From positions 141,635-205,634 of the forward strand of contig CAKPYN010000001.1 of NCBI GenBank assembly GCA_934202965.1: a stretch of DNA of 64,000 nucleotides, written 5' to 3'. Under the pieces are notes generated by a model. The model made no database searches, was not told the DNA's origin, and saw only the letters and a list, made by a program, of their open reading frames with translations. The stretch comes from an uncultured Megasphaera sp. Its GTDB lineage: Bacteria > Bacillota > Negativicutes > Veillonellales > Megasphaeraceae. The position numbers and the translations under genes are program-made. Positions 17,732 through 26,991 of the stretch are shown here, in pieces; position 1 is the stretch's first letter, and each line of letters opens with the position of its first letter.

Positions 17732-17756
17732 AACATATCTCTCCTTTTACAAACTG

Positions 17757-18371
17757 TTATTTATAATTTTCTTTCAATACGGCAATACGATGCGTAAGGC
17801 GGGCGGCTTTTTCTTCTTCTGCCTGTAATACAGCAGCAGCATCTTCAATGGCCGTATCCAAGTCGTCATTAATAATCAAATAATCATACTTGGGTATCCA
17901 TTCTAATTCGGCACTCGCTTTTGCCAGACGGCCGGCAATGACTTCATCACTGTCCGTATGTCGTCCGCGGAGTCTCGCTTCCAACACGCCTTTGCTGGGA
18001 GGTACGATATAGATAAGGATACACTGCGGATATTTTTCTTTTACCTGCATGGCTCCTTGAATATCAATTTCCAGCATAATGTGCTTGCCTTCCTGCAGCA
18101 TCTGATATACATACTTTTTAGGCGTGCCGTAGTAGTGATCGTATACTTTTGCATGTTCCAAAAACGCATCTTGTGTTAATAATTCTTCAAAATGTTCATT
18201 CGTCGTAAAATAGTAATTCGTACCATCGACTTCACCGGGACGGGGATTCCTCGTCGTCATAGAAATGGAATAGTGAATTTTGGGAAACCGTTGGCGAAGG
18301 GCATCACATATCGTTCCCTTTCCAGCTCCGGACGGCCCGGATACGACAATTAATAAACCGGAATCGTTCAT
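17757..18371 (-). CDS. gmk: Guanylate kinase
   Basis: Phosphorylates GMP to GDP. P-loop GPSGAGKGT near residue 10, RNPRPGEVDG and YYGTPK GMP-binding motifs, and LEIDIQGA are present in a normal 204-residue protein. Start ATG with GAGAGGA box. Downstream of remA by 18 bases. Confidence 0.98.
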   Translation of the reverse strand: MNDSGLLIVVSGPSGAGKGTICDALRQRFPKIHYSISMTTRNPRPGEVDGTNYYFTTNEHFEELLTQDAFLEHAKVYDHYYGTPKKYVYQMLQEGKHIMLEIDIQGAMQVKEKYPQCILIYIVPPSKGVLEARLRGRHTDSDEVIAGRLAKASAELEWIPKYDYLIINDDLDTAIEDAAAVLQAEEEKAARLTHRIAVLKENYK

Positions 18372-18389
18372 ATAAAAACATCCTCTCTT

Positions 18390-18665
18390 CTACGTTTCTT
18401 CTTCTGTATGTTCTATCGGTTCATCTACTGGCACAATACGATGAGAAATCGTTTCTGCCTGCAGGGCAGACAATACAATTTGTCCGTTGTCCATGATGAG
18501 TACAGACCTGGTTTTACGGCCAAACGTAGCATCAATGAGCATATTGCGTTCTCGGGCATCCTGAATCATTCGTTTGATAGGTGCTGATTCCGGGCTAATG
18601 ATAGCCACTACTTTACTGCCCATTACCATATTGCCAAAACCAATGTTTAGTAAATTAAAATCCAT
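18390..18665 (-). CDS. remA: RemA/DUF370 family DNA-binding regulator
   Basis: Homologue of Bacillus RemA, a DNA-binding protein that activates biofilm-matrix and osmolyte genes. Family motifs: NIGFGNMV at the start, IISPESAPIKR and ATFGRKTRSV. The role in this organism is unknown. The ATG at 18665 with GGTGA box is preferred to a TTG at 18683 that overlaps yicC. Chosen length 91 residues, typical for the family. Confidence 0.93.
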   Translation of the reverse strand: MDFNLLNIGFGNMVMGSKVVAIISPESAPIKRMIQDARERNMLIDATFGRKTRSVLIMDNGQIVLSALQAETISHRIVPVDEPIEHTEEET

Positions 18666-18675
18666 AGCTTCACCA

Positions 18676-19560
18676 TTATTCAATATTTTGAATTTGTTCG
18701 CGAATTTTTTCTATTTCATTTTTCAGCTGCAGTACATAGGCAGTGACGTCTGTATCGTCAGCTTTAGAGCCAATCGTATTTACTTCCCGATTCATTTCTT
18801 GAATCAGAAAATCAAGCTTGCGTCCTATATCACCTTCTTGTTGCAAAAACCCTTTTAATTGTACCACATGGCTGCGAAAACGTACAACTTCCTCTGTAAA
18901 ATCTACTTTGTCTGCATAGACAGCCACTTCCTGCAGCAATCGGTCTTCATCGGGAACTTTTTCGGCTTTTTCCAACAAAGACAGAATTCTCTTTTCTAAG
19001 CGTTCCTGATAGCGAGACAGAATCTCTTCTTTGCGAGACGCAATGGTATCAATCATCGTCGTCATCGTATCAGCCCGCTGCAGTAAATCGCGGCTAATAT
19101 TCTCACCTTCCCGTTGACGCATAGCCGTCATTTCCTGAAGCGACAGGGAAAGGGCCTGTTCAAAGGCAGGCCAGACAGCGTCGGTATCAATCTGTGGCGG
19201 TTCTTGAGAAAACCAATCCTTCGTCAATCCCATAATGAGCGGCAGCGTCGTTTTTTCTCCATTAAACAACTTAGCTTGTACGGCATCCAAGGCATCTTTA
19301 CAAGCCGTCAATGCTGCATAATTTACAGAAACAACAGGCGCTTGTGGCGCAATTTCACGAACCGTCACAAATACATCTACTTTGCCGCGATGCAATACCT
19401 TTTTTATCTGCTGGCGCAAACTGTCTTCCAACGCTAAATAGGCATGAGGCATGCGTATATTTAATTCCAAAAAACGCTGATTGACGGCACGCATCTCAAT
19501 CGTAACGCTGAGGGATTCATTGCTGTACGTTCCCGCTCCAAATCCAGTCATACTTCGCAA
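18676..19560 (-). CDS. yicC: YicC/YloC family endoribonuclease
   Basis: Family of RNA endonucleases linked to mRNA and small-RNA turnover. N-terminal SMTGFGAG, RAVNQRFLEL and the C-terminal FLIQEMNREVNTIGSK signature are present; length 294. The start is TTG at 19560: AAAGGAGG lies 8 bases upstream and the resulting MRSMTGFG fits the family. An ATG at 19551 would be too close to that box. First gene of the yicC-remA-gmk-rpoZ-coaBC operon. Confidence 0.94.
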   Translation of the reverse strand: MRSMTGFGAGTYSNESLSVTIEMRAVNQRFLELNIRMPHAYLALEDSLRQQIKKVLHRGKVDVFVTVREIAPQAPVVSVNYAALTACKDALDAVQAKLFNGEKTTLPLIMGLTKDWFSQEPPQIDTDAVWPAFEQALSLSLQEMTAMRQREGENISRDLLQRADTMTTMIDTIASRKEEILSRYQERLEKRILSLLEKAEKVPDEDRLLQEVAVYADKVDFTEEVVRFRSHVVQLKGFLQQEGDIGRKLDFLIQEMNREVNTIGSKADDTDVTAYVLQLKNEIEKIREQIQNIE

Positions 19561-19597
19561 TAGTAGGACCTCCTTTATGGTATCATTCTAAAACATT

Positions 19598-19626
19598 AGT
19601 ATAACGTAATTTTTGGGTTTGGTCTA
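19598..19626 (-). promoter_or_regulatory. Candidate promoter of the yicC operon
   Basis: Minus strand TAGACC and TATACT with a 17-base spacer, 38 bases before the yicC start. The -35 is imperfect. Confidence 0.5.
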
Positions 19627-19697
19627 TGTCCTTCCGTTAAAAAATCTATATTTAAAAGAAGAAAATACTTCCTTCTCTACTCAGACGGCGTTATTCA

Positions 19698-19706
19698 TGG
19701 TATGAT
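19698..19706 (+). promoter_or_regulatory. Extended -10 promoter of rqcH
   Basis: TGGTATGAT, an extended -10 with one change from consensus, 40 bases before the start codon. No good -35. Divergent from the yicC promoter. Confidence 0.5.
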
Positions 19707-19745
19707 AGAGGTAATTTTTCAAAGATAGAAGAGGAGATATGCTAC

Positions 19746-21470
19746 ATGAATCTCGATGGCATCACATTACATTGTATTACCAATGAATTAAAAGAGATAT
19801 TAAAGGGCGGACAAATATCTAAAATTTATCAATTAGATGGCCGTTCTTTGTATTTTCGCATATTTAATGACACTGGTATTCATCATCTGATTATCACGCT
19901 GGATGATTCACCTCGTCTGTATATTGCAAAAAAAATGCCCCCGACACCGGATATTCCTACGGGGCTGTGCATGTTTTTACGAAAATATTATGAAAATGGC
20001 CGTATTGCGTCGATTCAGCAGCTGCATTTAGATCGGCTGATTGAAATTGCCGTCGATGTGCTGGATATTTCAGGGCGATTGGCGACTCGTAAAATCCATG
20101 TGGAATTAATGGGAAAATACAGCAATGTTATTTTTACAGAAAACGGCACGATTATCGAAGCACTGATTAAAACGCGAAAAGATAAACAAGCATTGCGAAC
20201 GATTGCCCCCAAGGAACCCTATGATTTTCCGCCTAACTTTATGCGAATGGATCCCTTTGCCTTTTCTGCCGAAGAACTGGCGGCGATGATGCAAACCGGT
20301 ACAGATGAACCCCTGGGAAAATGGATGCTCAAACGATTCAACGGCATGAGTACGATTGTCCTGAACGAATTGGCTTTTCGCACGAATTTACAGAAAGATC
20401 AGCTAGTAAGTACCTTATCGCCAGCAGATATTTTTACATGGTGCCGGGCTATTGAAACCTTCGGCAACGAAGTACAATCTGTTTCCGGTGCGTATGTCTA
20501 TACGGTGCAAAATAAAGAGGTCATTTTCCCGCTGGAATTAGAAAGTCTTCGTCCATATCCACGACGCCATTTTACCTTAATTGAAGAATATTTGGATGAA
20601 TATCAGGCAACACACCGCACCCTAAACGGTGAACAAGAAATTATGCAAAAGCGAGTTGCCAAATTAATTGAAAAGCAAAAACGCAAAATTAAACGCATTG
20701 CCATCGAATTAAAAGAAACGGCGAAAATGGATACGTATAAATTATGCGGTGATTTATTGATGATTTATGCTTATGAAAAACATGATCATGAAAAAAGCAT
20801 TACCGTAAAAAATTTATTATCTGAACAGCAAGAAAATATTGTCATCCCTTTAGAACCGGCTTATTCGATGACCGACAATGCCAATCGGTATTATAAAAAA
20901 TATACCAAAATGCGAAATCGAAAACAAAAATCGGCGGAACTGCATGAAGAAAATCAACGCCATTTAGAGTACCTATATTCGTTAGAATATGCCTTAGAAA
21001 ATATCGGCAGTAAAGGCGAAGTAGCTGACATCAAAGCGGAAATGAAGCAAATGGGATTGATTGCTTCTTCGTCTAAAGACAAAATGAAACGTGAATTTTC
21101 TCAGCATATTCTAACGGTTGATGCCGATGGTATTGCTATCTGGGTGGGACGAAACAACCGGCAAAATGACTTCTTGACAACAAAAAAAGCCCATCCCTAT
21201 GATTTATGGTTTCACGTAAAGAATCAAACCGGTTCGCATGTTATCTTGGCCTGTCATCGCGTAGAGCCGACAGATACGCAAATCCTAATGGCGGCACAAC
21301 TCGCTGCCTATTACAGCAAAAGCCGTAATAGCTCTAAAGTCGAAGTAGACTGCACGCTCGTACGCAATGTCAAAAAACCAGCTCACGCCGCGCCTGGCTT
21401 TGTTATCTTTGACAACCAAACAACGTATATCGTAGAACCTAAAAATTGGAGTGCCCATACGGAGAAATAA
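19746..21470 (+). CDS. rqcH: Rqc2-type ribosome quality-control factor RqcH (NFACT, FbpA-like)
   Basis: Binds stalled 50S subunits and directs C-terminal alanine tailing of the nascent chain; formerly called fibronectin-binding protein. The 574-residue protein has NFACT-N (MNLDGITLH, GLCMFLRKY with the conserved Arg), a central helix-hairpin and coiled-coil region (about 280-430), and NFACT-R with WVGRNNRQNDFLT, DLWFHVKNQTGSHV and a VRNVKKPAHAAPG loop. GAGGAG box. Beside yicC as in Bacillus (yloA-yloC). Confidence 0.95.
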   Translation: MNLDGITLHCITNELKEILKGGQISKIYQLDGRSLYFRIFNDTGIHHLIITLDDSPRLYIAKKMPPTPDIPTGLCMFLRKYYENGRIASIQQLHLDRLIEIAVDVLDISGRLATRKIHVELMGKYSNVIFTENGTIIEALIKTRKDKQALRTIAPKEPYDFPPNFMRMDPFAFSAEELAAMMQTGTDEPLGKWMLKRFNGMSTIVLNELAFRTNLQKDQLVSTLSPADIFTWCRAIETFGNEVQSVSGAYVYTVQNKEVIFPLELESLRPYPRRHFTLIEEYLDEYQATHRTLNGEQEIMQKRVAKLIEKQKRKIKRIAIELKETAKMDTYKLCGDLLMIYAYEKHDHEKSITVKNLLSEQQENIVIPLEPAYSMTDNANRYYKKYTKMRNRKQKSAELHEENQRHLEYLYSLEYALENIGSKGEVADIKAEMKQMGLIASSSKDKMKREFSQHILTVDADGIAIWVGRNNRQNDFLTTKKAHPYDLWFHVKNQTGSHVILACHRVEPTDTQILMAAQLAAYYSKSRNSSKVEVDCTLVRNVKKPAHAAPGFVIFDNQTTYIVEPKNWSAHTEK

Positions 21471-21492
21471 CCGTCATTAGCGCACGAAATAG

Positions 21493-21548
21493 GAAAAGGG
21501 GTTGTAACAAAATGAGAACGTTAAATCCATTTTGTTACAACCCCTTTT
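21493..21548. terminator. Bidirectional terminator after rqcH
   Basis: Long near-perfect stem (GGGGTTGTAACAAAATG with CATTTTGTTACAACCCC) flanked by A-run and T-run. It lies between the rqcH stop and the convergent aldolase gene and can serve both. Confidence 0.9.
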
Positions 21549-21686
21549 TGTCACACCCTCTTACGTATATCCGTTGCAGCATGACCATTCATTTTCTTCA
21601 AACTTCAAACTAAAAACGTTTAACGAAATACTATAAGCGCTGTATGTTACCATCTTCTTTTGCATGAAGACATAACGTATTACCTA

Positions 21687-22316
21687 TTACCGGCTTACTA
21701 AGGAAGCAAAATCCTGCGTCCGTTGTATTTCTTCCAATGCGTGCGTATTCACGGCAAATGCCAACGATGCACGATAAACTTTGGCTACGGCTTCCAAGGT
21801 TTCCATACGGTTTAAGGCTTCTTGTAAATCTTTCCCCAGTGCCGATGCGCCATGGCGTTCCATCAGGAAAACATTTACTTTTTTCGCATATTCAGCACAG
21901 GCAATGGCCAACTCCTTACTTCCCGGAGCGGCATACGGAACCGTTGGTACCACCGGGCCCAAAACAAGACTGCCTTCGGTAACAAGCGTACTGGGAAATG
22001 GTAGTCCCGCAACAGTCACTGCCGTTGCTACAATCGGGTGGGCATGAATAATCGCCTGCACATCTGCTCTGGCTTTATAAACTTCTACATGCAGCGCCGT
22101 TTCGGAAGAAGGTTTGCCCTTCCCCTTTAGCAACTTGCCGTTGGCATCCAGTATCAGTAAATCAGACGGTTTCACCTCTCCTTTAGGTACGCCTGACGGC
22201 GTAATAACAATCGTCCCATCTGCACGGCGAAAGCTGATATTGCCGTCACAAGCTGCCACCAAACCAGCTTCTTTCATTTTACGGCCGATTTTGCACAATG
22301 TTTTTTTTGTATCCAT
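21687..22316 (-). CDS. Class II aldolase/adducin family protein
   Basis: Zinc-dependent aldolase or epimerase family (fuculose-phosphate aldolase, ribulose-phosphate epimerase, methylthioribulose dehydratase). The 209-residue protein has GNISFR, TPSG, SSETALH, the HAHP zinc pair and a third His in MERHGA, matching the active site. The substrate cannot be told from sequence, and neighbours give no sugar pathway. AAGGAG box. Fuculose-phosphate aldolase-like is the nearest guess. Confidence 0.82.
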   Translation of the reverse strand: MDTKKTLCKIGRKMKEAGLVAACDGNISFRRADGTIVITPSGVPKGEVKPSDLLILDANGKLLKGKGKPSSETALHVEVYKARADVQAIIHAHPIVATAVTVAGLPFPSTLVTEGSLVLGPVVPTVPYAAPGSKELAIACAEYAKKVNVFLMERHGASALGKDLQEALNRMETLEAVAKVYRASLAFAVNTHALEEIQRTQDFASLVSR

Positions 22317-22377
22317 ATCTATAAGCTCCTTTATCTTCGACGCATTTATTTATTAATCTCTGTCTACATTATATCAT

Positions 22378-22408
22378 AAAAAAAGAGAATTGCTTAGGCA
22401 ATTCTCTT
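22378..22408 (-). terminator. Terminator after speD
   Basis: Perfect stem AAGAGAATTGC/GCAATTCTCTT with a four-base loop and an A-run on the plus strand giving a T-tail on the minus strand, a few bases after the speD stop. Confidence 0.85.
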
Positions 22409-22414
22409 TTCATT

Positions 22415-23194
22415 TTATCGCATTGTTGGCATATTTCGTCCGTGAAATATTTCCTGCATTTCTTGACGCAGGAGTCGGCGAATTTGTATTTGTTGTCGTT
22501 CTGTCAATTGATCTTTGGTTATATTGAACAGATAATTATTGAGATCAAATTCTTTCAACATCATTTTGGTATGGAAAATATTTTCTTGATATACATTGAC
22601 ATCAATCATATCGTATCGATTTCGCGTCGCTTGAGCAATATAATTCTGAATCGAATTGATACGATGATCAATAAACAGTTTTTTACCATTTACATCCCGC
22701 GTAAACCCACGTACACGATAGTCTAGCGTAACAATATCCGAATCAAAGCTGTCTAGCAGATAATTTAACGCGTTTAACGGAGAAATACGGCCGCACGTAG
22801 ACACATCGATATCGGCACGAAAGGTCATAATCCCCTTTTGCGGATGGCTTTCCGGATAGGTATGTACCGTCAAATGGCTTTTATCCAAATGACATACTAC
22901 ATCGGCATCTTTCGCTTGTTCAATTTCTTCCTCAGAAATCAGAATCGTAACACTTGCGCCTTGCGGGTCATAATCCTGACTGGCAACATTCAAAATATGT
23001 GCGCCAATAATGGAAGAAACATTTTTTAATATTTTGGTCAAGCGTTCCGCATTATACTGTTCATCAATATATTCGATATACTGCTGTCTTGCTTCATCAC
23101 TGACAGCATAACAAATATCATACATATTGAAGCTCAGCGTTTTTGTCAGATTATTGAAACCATACAGTTTAAGTTTATTTGCTTTACTTTTCAT
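22415..23194 (-). CDS. speD: S-adenosylmethionine decarboxylase proenzyme (E. coli type)
   Basis: Decarboxylates SAM to supply the aminopropyl group for spermidine. It matches the long E. coli-type class: KLYGFNNLTKTLSF at the start, DYDPQGASVTIL, then HLDKSHLTVHTYPESHP. In that segment the LDK/SHL junction supplies the serine that self-cleaves to the pyruvoyl cofactor. The C-terminus reads FHGRNMP. The ATG at 23194 is chosen because the AAAGG box is about 10 bases upstream; an ATG at 23203 is too close. No spermidine synthase (speE) is in view, which is unusual for a complete pathway. Confidence 0.96.
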   Translation of the reverse strand: MKSKANKLKLYGFNNLTKTLSFNMYDICYAVSDEARQQYIEYIDEQYNAERLTKILKNVSSIIGAHILNVASQDYDPQGASVTILISEEEIEQAKDADVVCHLDKSHLTVHTYPESHPQKGIMTFRADIDVSTCGRISPLNALNYLLDSFDSDIVTLDYRVRGFTRDVNGKKLFIDHRINSIQNYIAQATRNRYDMIDVNVYQENIFHTKMMLKEFDLNNYLFNITKDQLTERQQIQIRRLLRQEMQEIFHGRNMPTMR

Positions 23195-23239
23195 CTTATC
23201 CATACCTTTACGTTAGAGTTACCGTAATCCACTTGCGTC

Positions 23240-23737
23240 TTACTCAGTCAATGTATACATGCGTACATCGGTCAGTACGCCATTTTCAATACAGCATACG
23301 GCATATGTGCCGTGACGGCCATCACGAGGCAAGGCAATGCTTCCGGGATTCAATATGGGCATGCCGTGTATGGTTTCATAAAACCGACAATGGGTATGGC
23401 CGAATACAACGAGTGACGCGCCATATTGTTTTCCAAACTCAGCTAGCCGTTCCAAACGCTGTCTGCCATGCCATTGATGCCCATGAATCGCCCAAATATG
23501 CATGCCGCCAATCACGACATCGCGATATTCCGGGGTATTTGTCTTTGTCATGAAATCATTATTGCCCAGCACCGTGTATACTGGCACGTCAGCATAGATT
23601 GCTAAATCATCACCGTCTTCACAATAATCACCGCAATGAATCCAAGCCGTTACCGGCGGTGCCTGTTCTATCATCTTTTCTAGTGCTGCAAAGCGTCCGT
23701 GGCTGTCACTGACAATTCCCACATATTCTTTACTCAT
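23240..23737 (-). CDS. YfcE/MJ0936-family metallophosphodiesterase
   Basis: Small calcineurin-like phosphoesterase. Metal ligands fit VSDSHG (Asp, His), HCGDY (Asp), LGNND (Asn, Asp), IHGHQ and FGHTHC. Length 165 residues. Family members hydrolyse phosphodiesters; the physiological substrate is not known. ATG start overlaps the rdgB stop by four bases. Confidence 0.92.
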   Translation of the reverse strand: MSKEYVGIVSDSHGRFAALEKMIEQAPPVTAWIHCGDYCEDGDDLAIYADVPVYTVLGNNDFMTKTNTPEYRDVVIGGMHIWAIHGHQWHGRQRLERLAEFGKQYGASLVVFGHTHCRFYETIHGMPILNPGSIALPRDGRHGTYAVCCIENGVLTDVRMYTLTE

Positions 23738-24324
23738 GATAATGCCTCTGCTAATTTTCGCAATGCCTTTCCCCGATGGCTGATGGCATTTTTTTCTTCC
23801 ATAGACATTTCAGCCATCGTCTTTCCTTTGTCCGGAATATAAAACAGCGGGTCATAGCCAAATCCATTCGCACCCGCGTAAAAGTCACGAATGACCCCTT
23901 CGCAGCGCCCTTCAGCTTCAATTTCACGTCCATCCGGAAACAGAAGGACTAACACACAGGCATAATGGGCAGTTCGTTTTTCCGGCGGAAATAGGGCTAA
24001 CTCTTGAATCAGTTTTTGATTGTTTTTTTCGTCATCACATTCCGGACCGGCAAACCGTGCCGAATAGACGCCAGGACGGCCTTGCAGTGCATCGGCAATA
24101 ATGCCGGAATCATCTGCAAGGCAAGGAAGCCCTGTCGCCTGCAAATAATACGCCGCTTTTAAGCGGGCATTTTCCGCAAAGGTCGTACCTGTTTCCTCCG
24201 GTTCTTCTATATGAGGGCAAATTTCATGCACTGCTTTCACATCATATCCCAATGGTTGCAAGATAGTTTTCAATTCCCGAATTTTCCCTGCATTATGTGT
24301 CGCTAATACAATAGTCTGCTTCAT
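23734..24324 (-). CDS. rdgB: XTP/dITP pyrophosphatase (house-cleaning)
   Basis: Removes deaminated purine triphosphates from the nucleotide pool. Signature elements: LATHNAGKIRE, AENARLKA, LADDSGI, RPGVYSARFAG, GFGYDPLF and SHRGKAL. Length 196 is normal. GGAAGGATAG box. Overlaps the downstream phosphodiesterase by four bases. Confidence 0.96.
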   Translation of the reverse strand: MKQTIVLATHNAGKIRELKTILQPLGYDVKAVHEICPHIEEPEETGTTFAENARLKAAYYLQATGLPCLADDSGIIADALQGRPGVYSARFAGPECDDEKNNQKLIQELALFPPEKRTAHYACVLVLLFPDGREIEAEGRCEGVIRDFYAGANGFGYDPLFYIPDKGKTMAEMSMEEKNAISHRGKALRKLAEALS

Positions 24325-24346
24325 ATATCCTATCCTTCCCAGTGTC

Positions 24347-25009
24347 TTATTTACCTTGTTTTACAAATTTAGCATAATTTTTAATAATAACAATAGGTGT
24401 TTTTTGCGATGCATTGCCAAAGGGATTGTCAATCAAAATTTTAGCAATTTCTTTCGGATCTAAACCGCGGGAATGGCCCAATACAGCAGAGCGCTTCAAG
24501 TCGTTGACATCGGCAACGCAGGCTCCGTAGCAGCCCAAACGCTGTTTGATTTTTTCGGCTACTTTATCCGGTTCTTCCGGGCCGTATACGATGCATTTAT
24601 CAAAAGGCGGCATGGTCCCTGTTACGTCATCAGTCAAGGATGCCTGACGGCATAAGTGATACCAAACACCAGTTTTGCCGATTAATTTTGCCAAGAAACC
24701 GATAATAAAGCAAAACAGCATTTTCCATTCCCCTTCTAAGTTCATCGCAGCCTGCATGCCGTATAAACTAGCCATACTGCCTTCACCGGGAACAAAACGA
24801 CGCATGAGGCGAGCCTGCCAAGACGGTGTCAGTTCTTCCGGACGCGTATAGCGACGCTGTGTAATTGCAACGACGCTTTCTGCCGAGCAAACAATATCAT
24901 CAGGGCCGACATCTTTTTTTGCATATTCTTCAATTACATCTACAATATCATCTTTATCTGTAAGAATTCTTGTTTTTACAGGAATTAATTCTAATTCTGC
25001 CATTGCCAT
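24347..25009 (-). CDS. CofE-like (F420-0:gamma-glutamyl ligase domain) protein
   Basis: The 220-residue protein has the pattern of the coenzyme F420-0:L-glutamate ligase fold: IPVKTRILTDKDDI, SAESVVAITQ, VDDV-like DDVTGT, GHSRGLDPKEIA and a late IVIIKNY. The last third contains YGACVADVNDLKRS. F420 is not known from these anaerobes and no cof genes are visible, so it probably acts on another acceptor. AGGAGG box. It follows the membrane-anchored protein at 25017 by 7 bases; the two likely work together. Confidence 0.75.
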   Translation of the reverse strand: MAMAELELIPVKTRILTDKDDIVDVIEEYAKKDVGPDDIVCSAESVVAITQRRYTRPEELTPSWQARLMRRFVPGEGSMASLYGMQAAMNLEGEWKMLFCFIIGFLAKLIGKTGVWYHLCRQASLTDDVTGTMPPFDKCIVYGPEEPDKVAEKIKQRLGCYGACVADVNDLKRSAVLGHSRGLDPKEIAKILIDNPFGNASQKTPIVIIKNYAKFVKQGK

Positions 25010-25016
25010 ATACCTC

Positions 25017-25559
25017 CTAATGCAGTTCCAGTTCGTGTTGGACTTCCGTAGCCTTTAAGGTAATACGGGCTTTATGAATATACCATTCACTGCGGGAAAC
25101 GACTTGATATACCAAATCAATCGGCATATCCGGGAATGTCTTCAAATCTTCGCGAATAGAATGGTTTTTGCTGACCAATGCAATGGTCACACGGATTTTG
25201 CCATGATCGCCGGGATTATAGATAACAGATTCCCAATAATTATCATCGCGTTCAGCGTCTTTATTGGCAAGTTGAGAGTGAACAATGCATTTATCATATT
25301 GTTCACGCGGCAACAACGTACGGGGATAAAAATCCATAATCGTACCTAATTGGCGACCGCCGTTATAAAACGGAACTTCGGTTTCAAATACAGCCGTATC
25401 TGTTGTCAGTTCTTTTAATGCAAAGGGTTTGCGACGGCGCGCTTCAATGATAAAGCGGGCATCCCCCTGCCGCCAGGCAAACAGGCGGAACAACAGGTAC
25501 AACACGGCGACAATGCCGATAACAGCGATTACAACATTGATTAAAACATACAGTAACAC
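25017..25559 (-). CDS. Membrane-anchored protein of unknown function
   Basis: The 180-residue protein has one N-terminal membrane helix (about residues 3-26) followed by a basic stretch and a soluble beta-rich domain with no motif I recognise. The basic residues after the helix predict a cytoplasmic C-terminal part. Start GTG with AAGGAG box at 9 bases. Tightly linked to the CofE-like gene, suggesting a membrane partner for that ligase. Confidence 0.7.
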   Translation of the reverse strand: MLLYVLINVVIAVIGIVAVLYLLFRLFAWRQGDARFIIEARRRKPFALKELTTDTAVFETEVPFYNGGRQLGTIMDFYPRTLLPREQYDKCIVHSQLANKDAERDDNYWESVIYNPGDHGKIRVTIALVSKNHSIREDLKTFPDMPIDLVYQVVSRSEWYIHKARITLKATEVQHELELH

Positions 25560-25609
25560 GGCTCAAGACTCCTTTTACTAAAAATATAATGTATACGATA
25601 TAGTTGCCC

Positions 25610-26413
25610 TTAGGCAAAAGAAATTTTCTCGACACTAAATTCGTTTGACGGAATTAAATGTTCTGCCAAGCGGCCTCCCCGTTCCGGTTCTGCTGTAAAG
25701 CAAAGCTTTAAATATCCGTTTTCTGTATCATCATTCAGTAAATTGTCTTTTTTCAATACATCCAACGTTTGCAGTGCCATCTCATGCGCTGGGTCCACAA
25801 AGGCAATCGAATCACCGCACAGTTCTTCGAATAACGGTTGGATAAACGGGAAATGAGTACAGCCAAAAATAGCCGTATCCGCACCAGATGCAATAACCGG
25901 CGCTGTATAGGCCTTCAAGGGTTCCAAAATTTCGTTGCCACTCAAAACGCCCCGTTCGATTAGGTTTGCTAATGCCGGGCAGGCCTGTTCAACGATTTCG
26001 ATTTCCGGATCGATGGCAGCGGCAATCTTTTTGTGACTATGATTGGCAATCGTTAACTCCGTTGCAAAGACGGCAATTTTTTTAGTCGTTGTAATTTCTC
26101 TGGCTGTTGCGATACCGCGGCTCATGCCAATCAGCGGATACGTTACTTCTGAACGCACCATGTCATAGGCAACTGCCGTAACGGTATTGCAGCCGATAGC
26201 GACTAACTTTACGCCTTGGGCAGTCATATAGTGCAGTATATCGCGTGTATATGATATGATTTCTGACGGCGTGCGTGAACCATAGGGATTTCGTTTCGTA
26301 TCACCTACATAAATAATGTTTTCATGAGGCAGCAGCATACGCAGCTTATTCACGACGGTCAATCCACCGACGCCGGAATCAAATACGCCGATAGGTTGTT
26401 TGTTCCTATCCAC
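25610..26413 (-). CDS. murI: Glutamate racemase
   Basis: Supplies D-glutamate for peptidoglycan. Motifs: IGVFDSGVGGLTV, the first catalytic Cys in GCNTVTA (about residue 74) and the second in FGCTHFP (about 182). The GTG at 26413 is chosen: a GGAGG box is 8 bases upstream and the protein then begins like other racemases. An ATG at 26428 adds five residues that contain the ribosome site. 14 bases after the thioesterase gene. Confidence 0.96.
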   Translation of the reverse strand: MDRNKQPIGVFDSGVGGLTVVNKLRMLLPHENIIYVGDTKRNPYGSRTPSEIISYTRDILHYMTAQGVKLVAIGCNTVTAVAYDMVRSEVTYPLIGMSRGIATAREITTTKKIAVFATELTIANHSHKKIAAAIDPEIEIVEQACPALANLIERGVLSGNEILEPLKAYTAPVIASGADTAIFGCTHFPFIQPLFEELCGDSIAFVDPAHEMALQTLDVLKKDNLLNDDTENGYLKLCFTAEPERGGRLAEHLIPSNEFSVEKISFA

Positions 26414-26427
26414 TAGACATTCCTCCA

Positions 26428-26853
26428 TTATTGCACAGCTTTTTTTTCTTGTTCATACCATGCTTTCAGCTTTTTATAATGTGCATCATCCAAGCGGGCT
26501 ACAGCCCCCGTATCTTTATGGGTAAAGACATTTTGAGAGGTTCCCGTTGCCAACAAGGTATCATCTTCATGGCGTACAATGCGATACGAATATACCATTT
26601 GAGCTCGTGTCAATTTAGACAGACTCGTTTCAATGCGAATCGTGTCTGCATAATTGATCGGTGAAATATATTCGCACGAAACCTGTTTAATCGGAAATAA
26701 GATGCCCTCATCCATCAATTCAAATAAGTCTATGCCTGCTTGACGCAGATATTCACAGCGCCCGCATTCAAACCAGCGAATGTGATTTGAATGATGAGCA
26801 ATTCCCATCATATCGGTTTCATAAAAACGCACTTTTTCAATAACTGTAACCAT
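26428..26853 (-). CDS. YbgC/4HBT-type acyl-CoA thioesterase
   Basis: Single hot-dog-fold thioesterase, about 141 residues. The catalytic Asp lies in YETDMMGIAHHSNHIRWFE, the YbgC/FcbC motif. Acyl specificity is not predictable. The ATG at 26853 has an AGTAGG box 7 bases upstream; the ATG at 26871 has none. First gene of the run down to speD. Confidence 0.88.
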   Translation of the reverse strand: MVTVIEKVRFYETDMMGIAHHSNHIRWFECGRCEYLRQAGIDLFELMDEGILFPIKQVSCEYISPINYADTIRIETSLSKLTRAQMVYSYRIVRHEDDTLLATGTSQNVFTHKDTGAVARLDDAHYKKLKAWYEQEKKAVQ

Positions 26854-26942
26854 CTTTTTACCTACTCTCATTATAAAAACGCACTTATATCATTTTACGA
26901 TGATGCGATATGTTTGTCAAAGGATTTGTCTCTGAATTTAAG

Positions 26943-26988
26943 AAAAAATAACCAATTTCGAGGAGTTTTCCTTCTCGAAATTGGTTAT
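26943..26988 (-). terminator. Terminator after the DUF1232 gene
   Basis: Perfect 15-base stem (ATAACCAATTTCGAG with its complement) with an 11-base loop and a T-tail on the minus strand. Confidence 0.9.
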
Positions 26989-26991
26989 GCC

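Noticed and set aside
21493..21548. Long palindrome considered as a mobile repeat
   Set aside because: Lies between convergent genes with A/T-runs, so a bidirectional terminator; no second copy seen.
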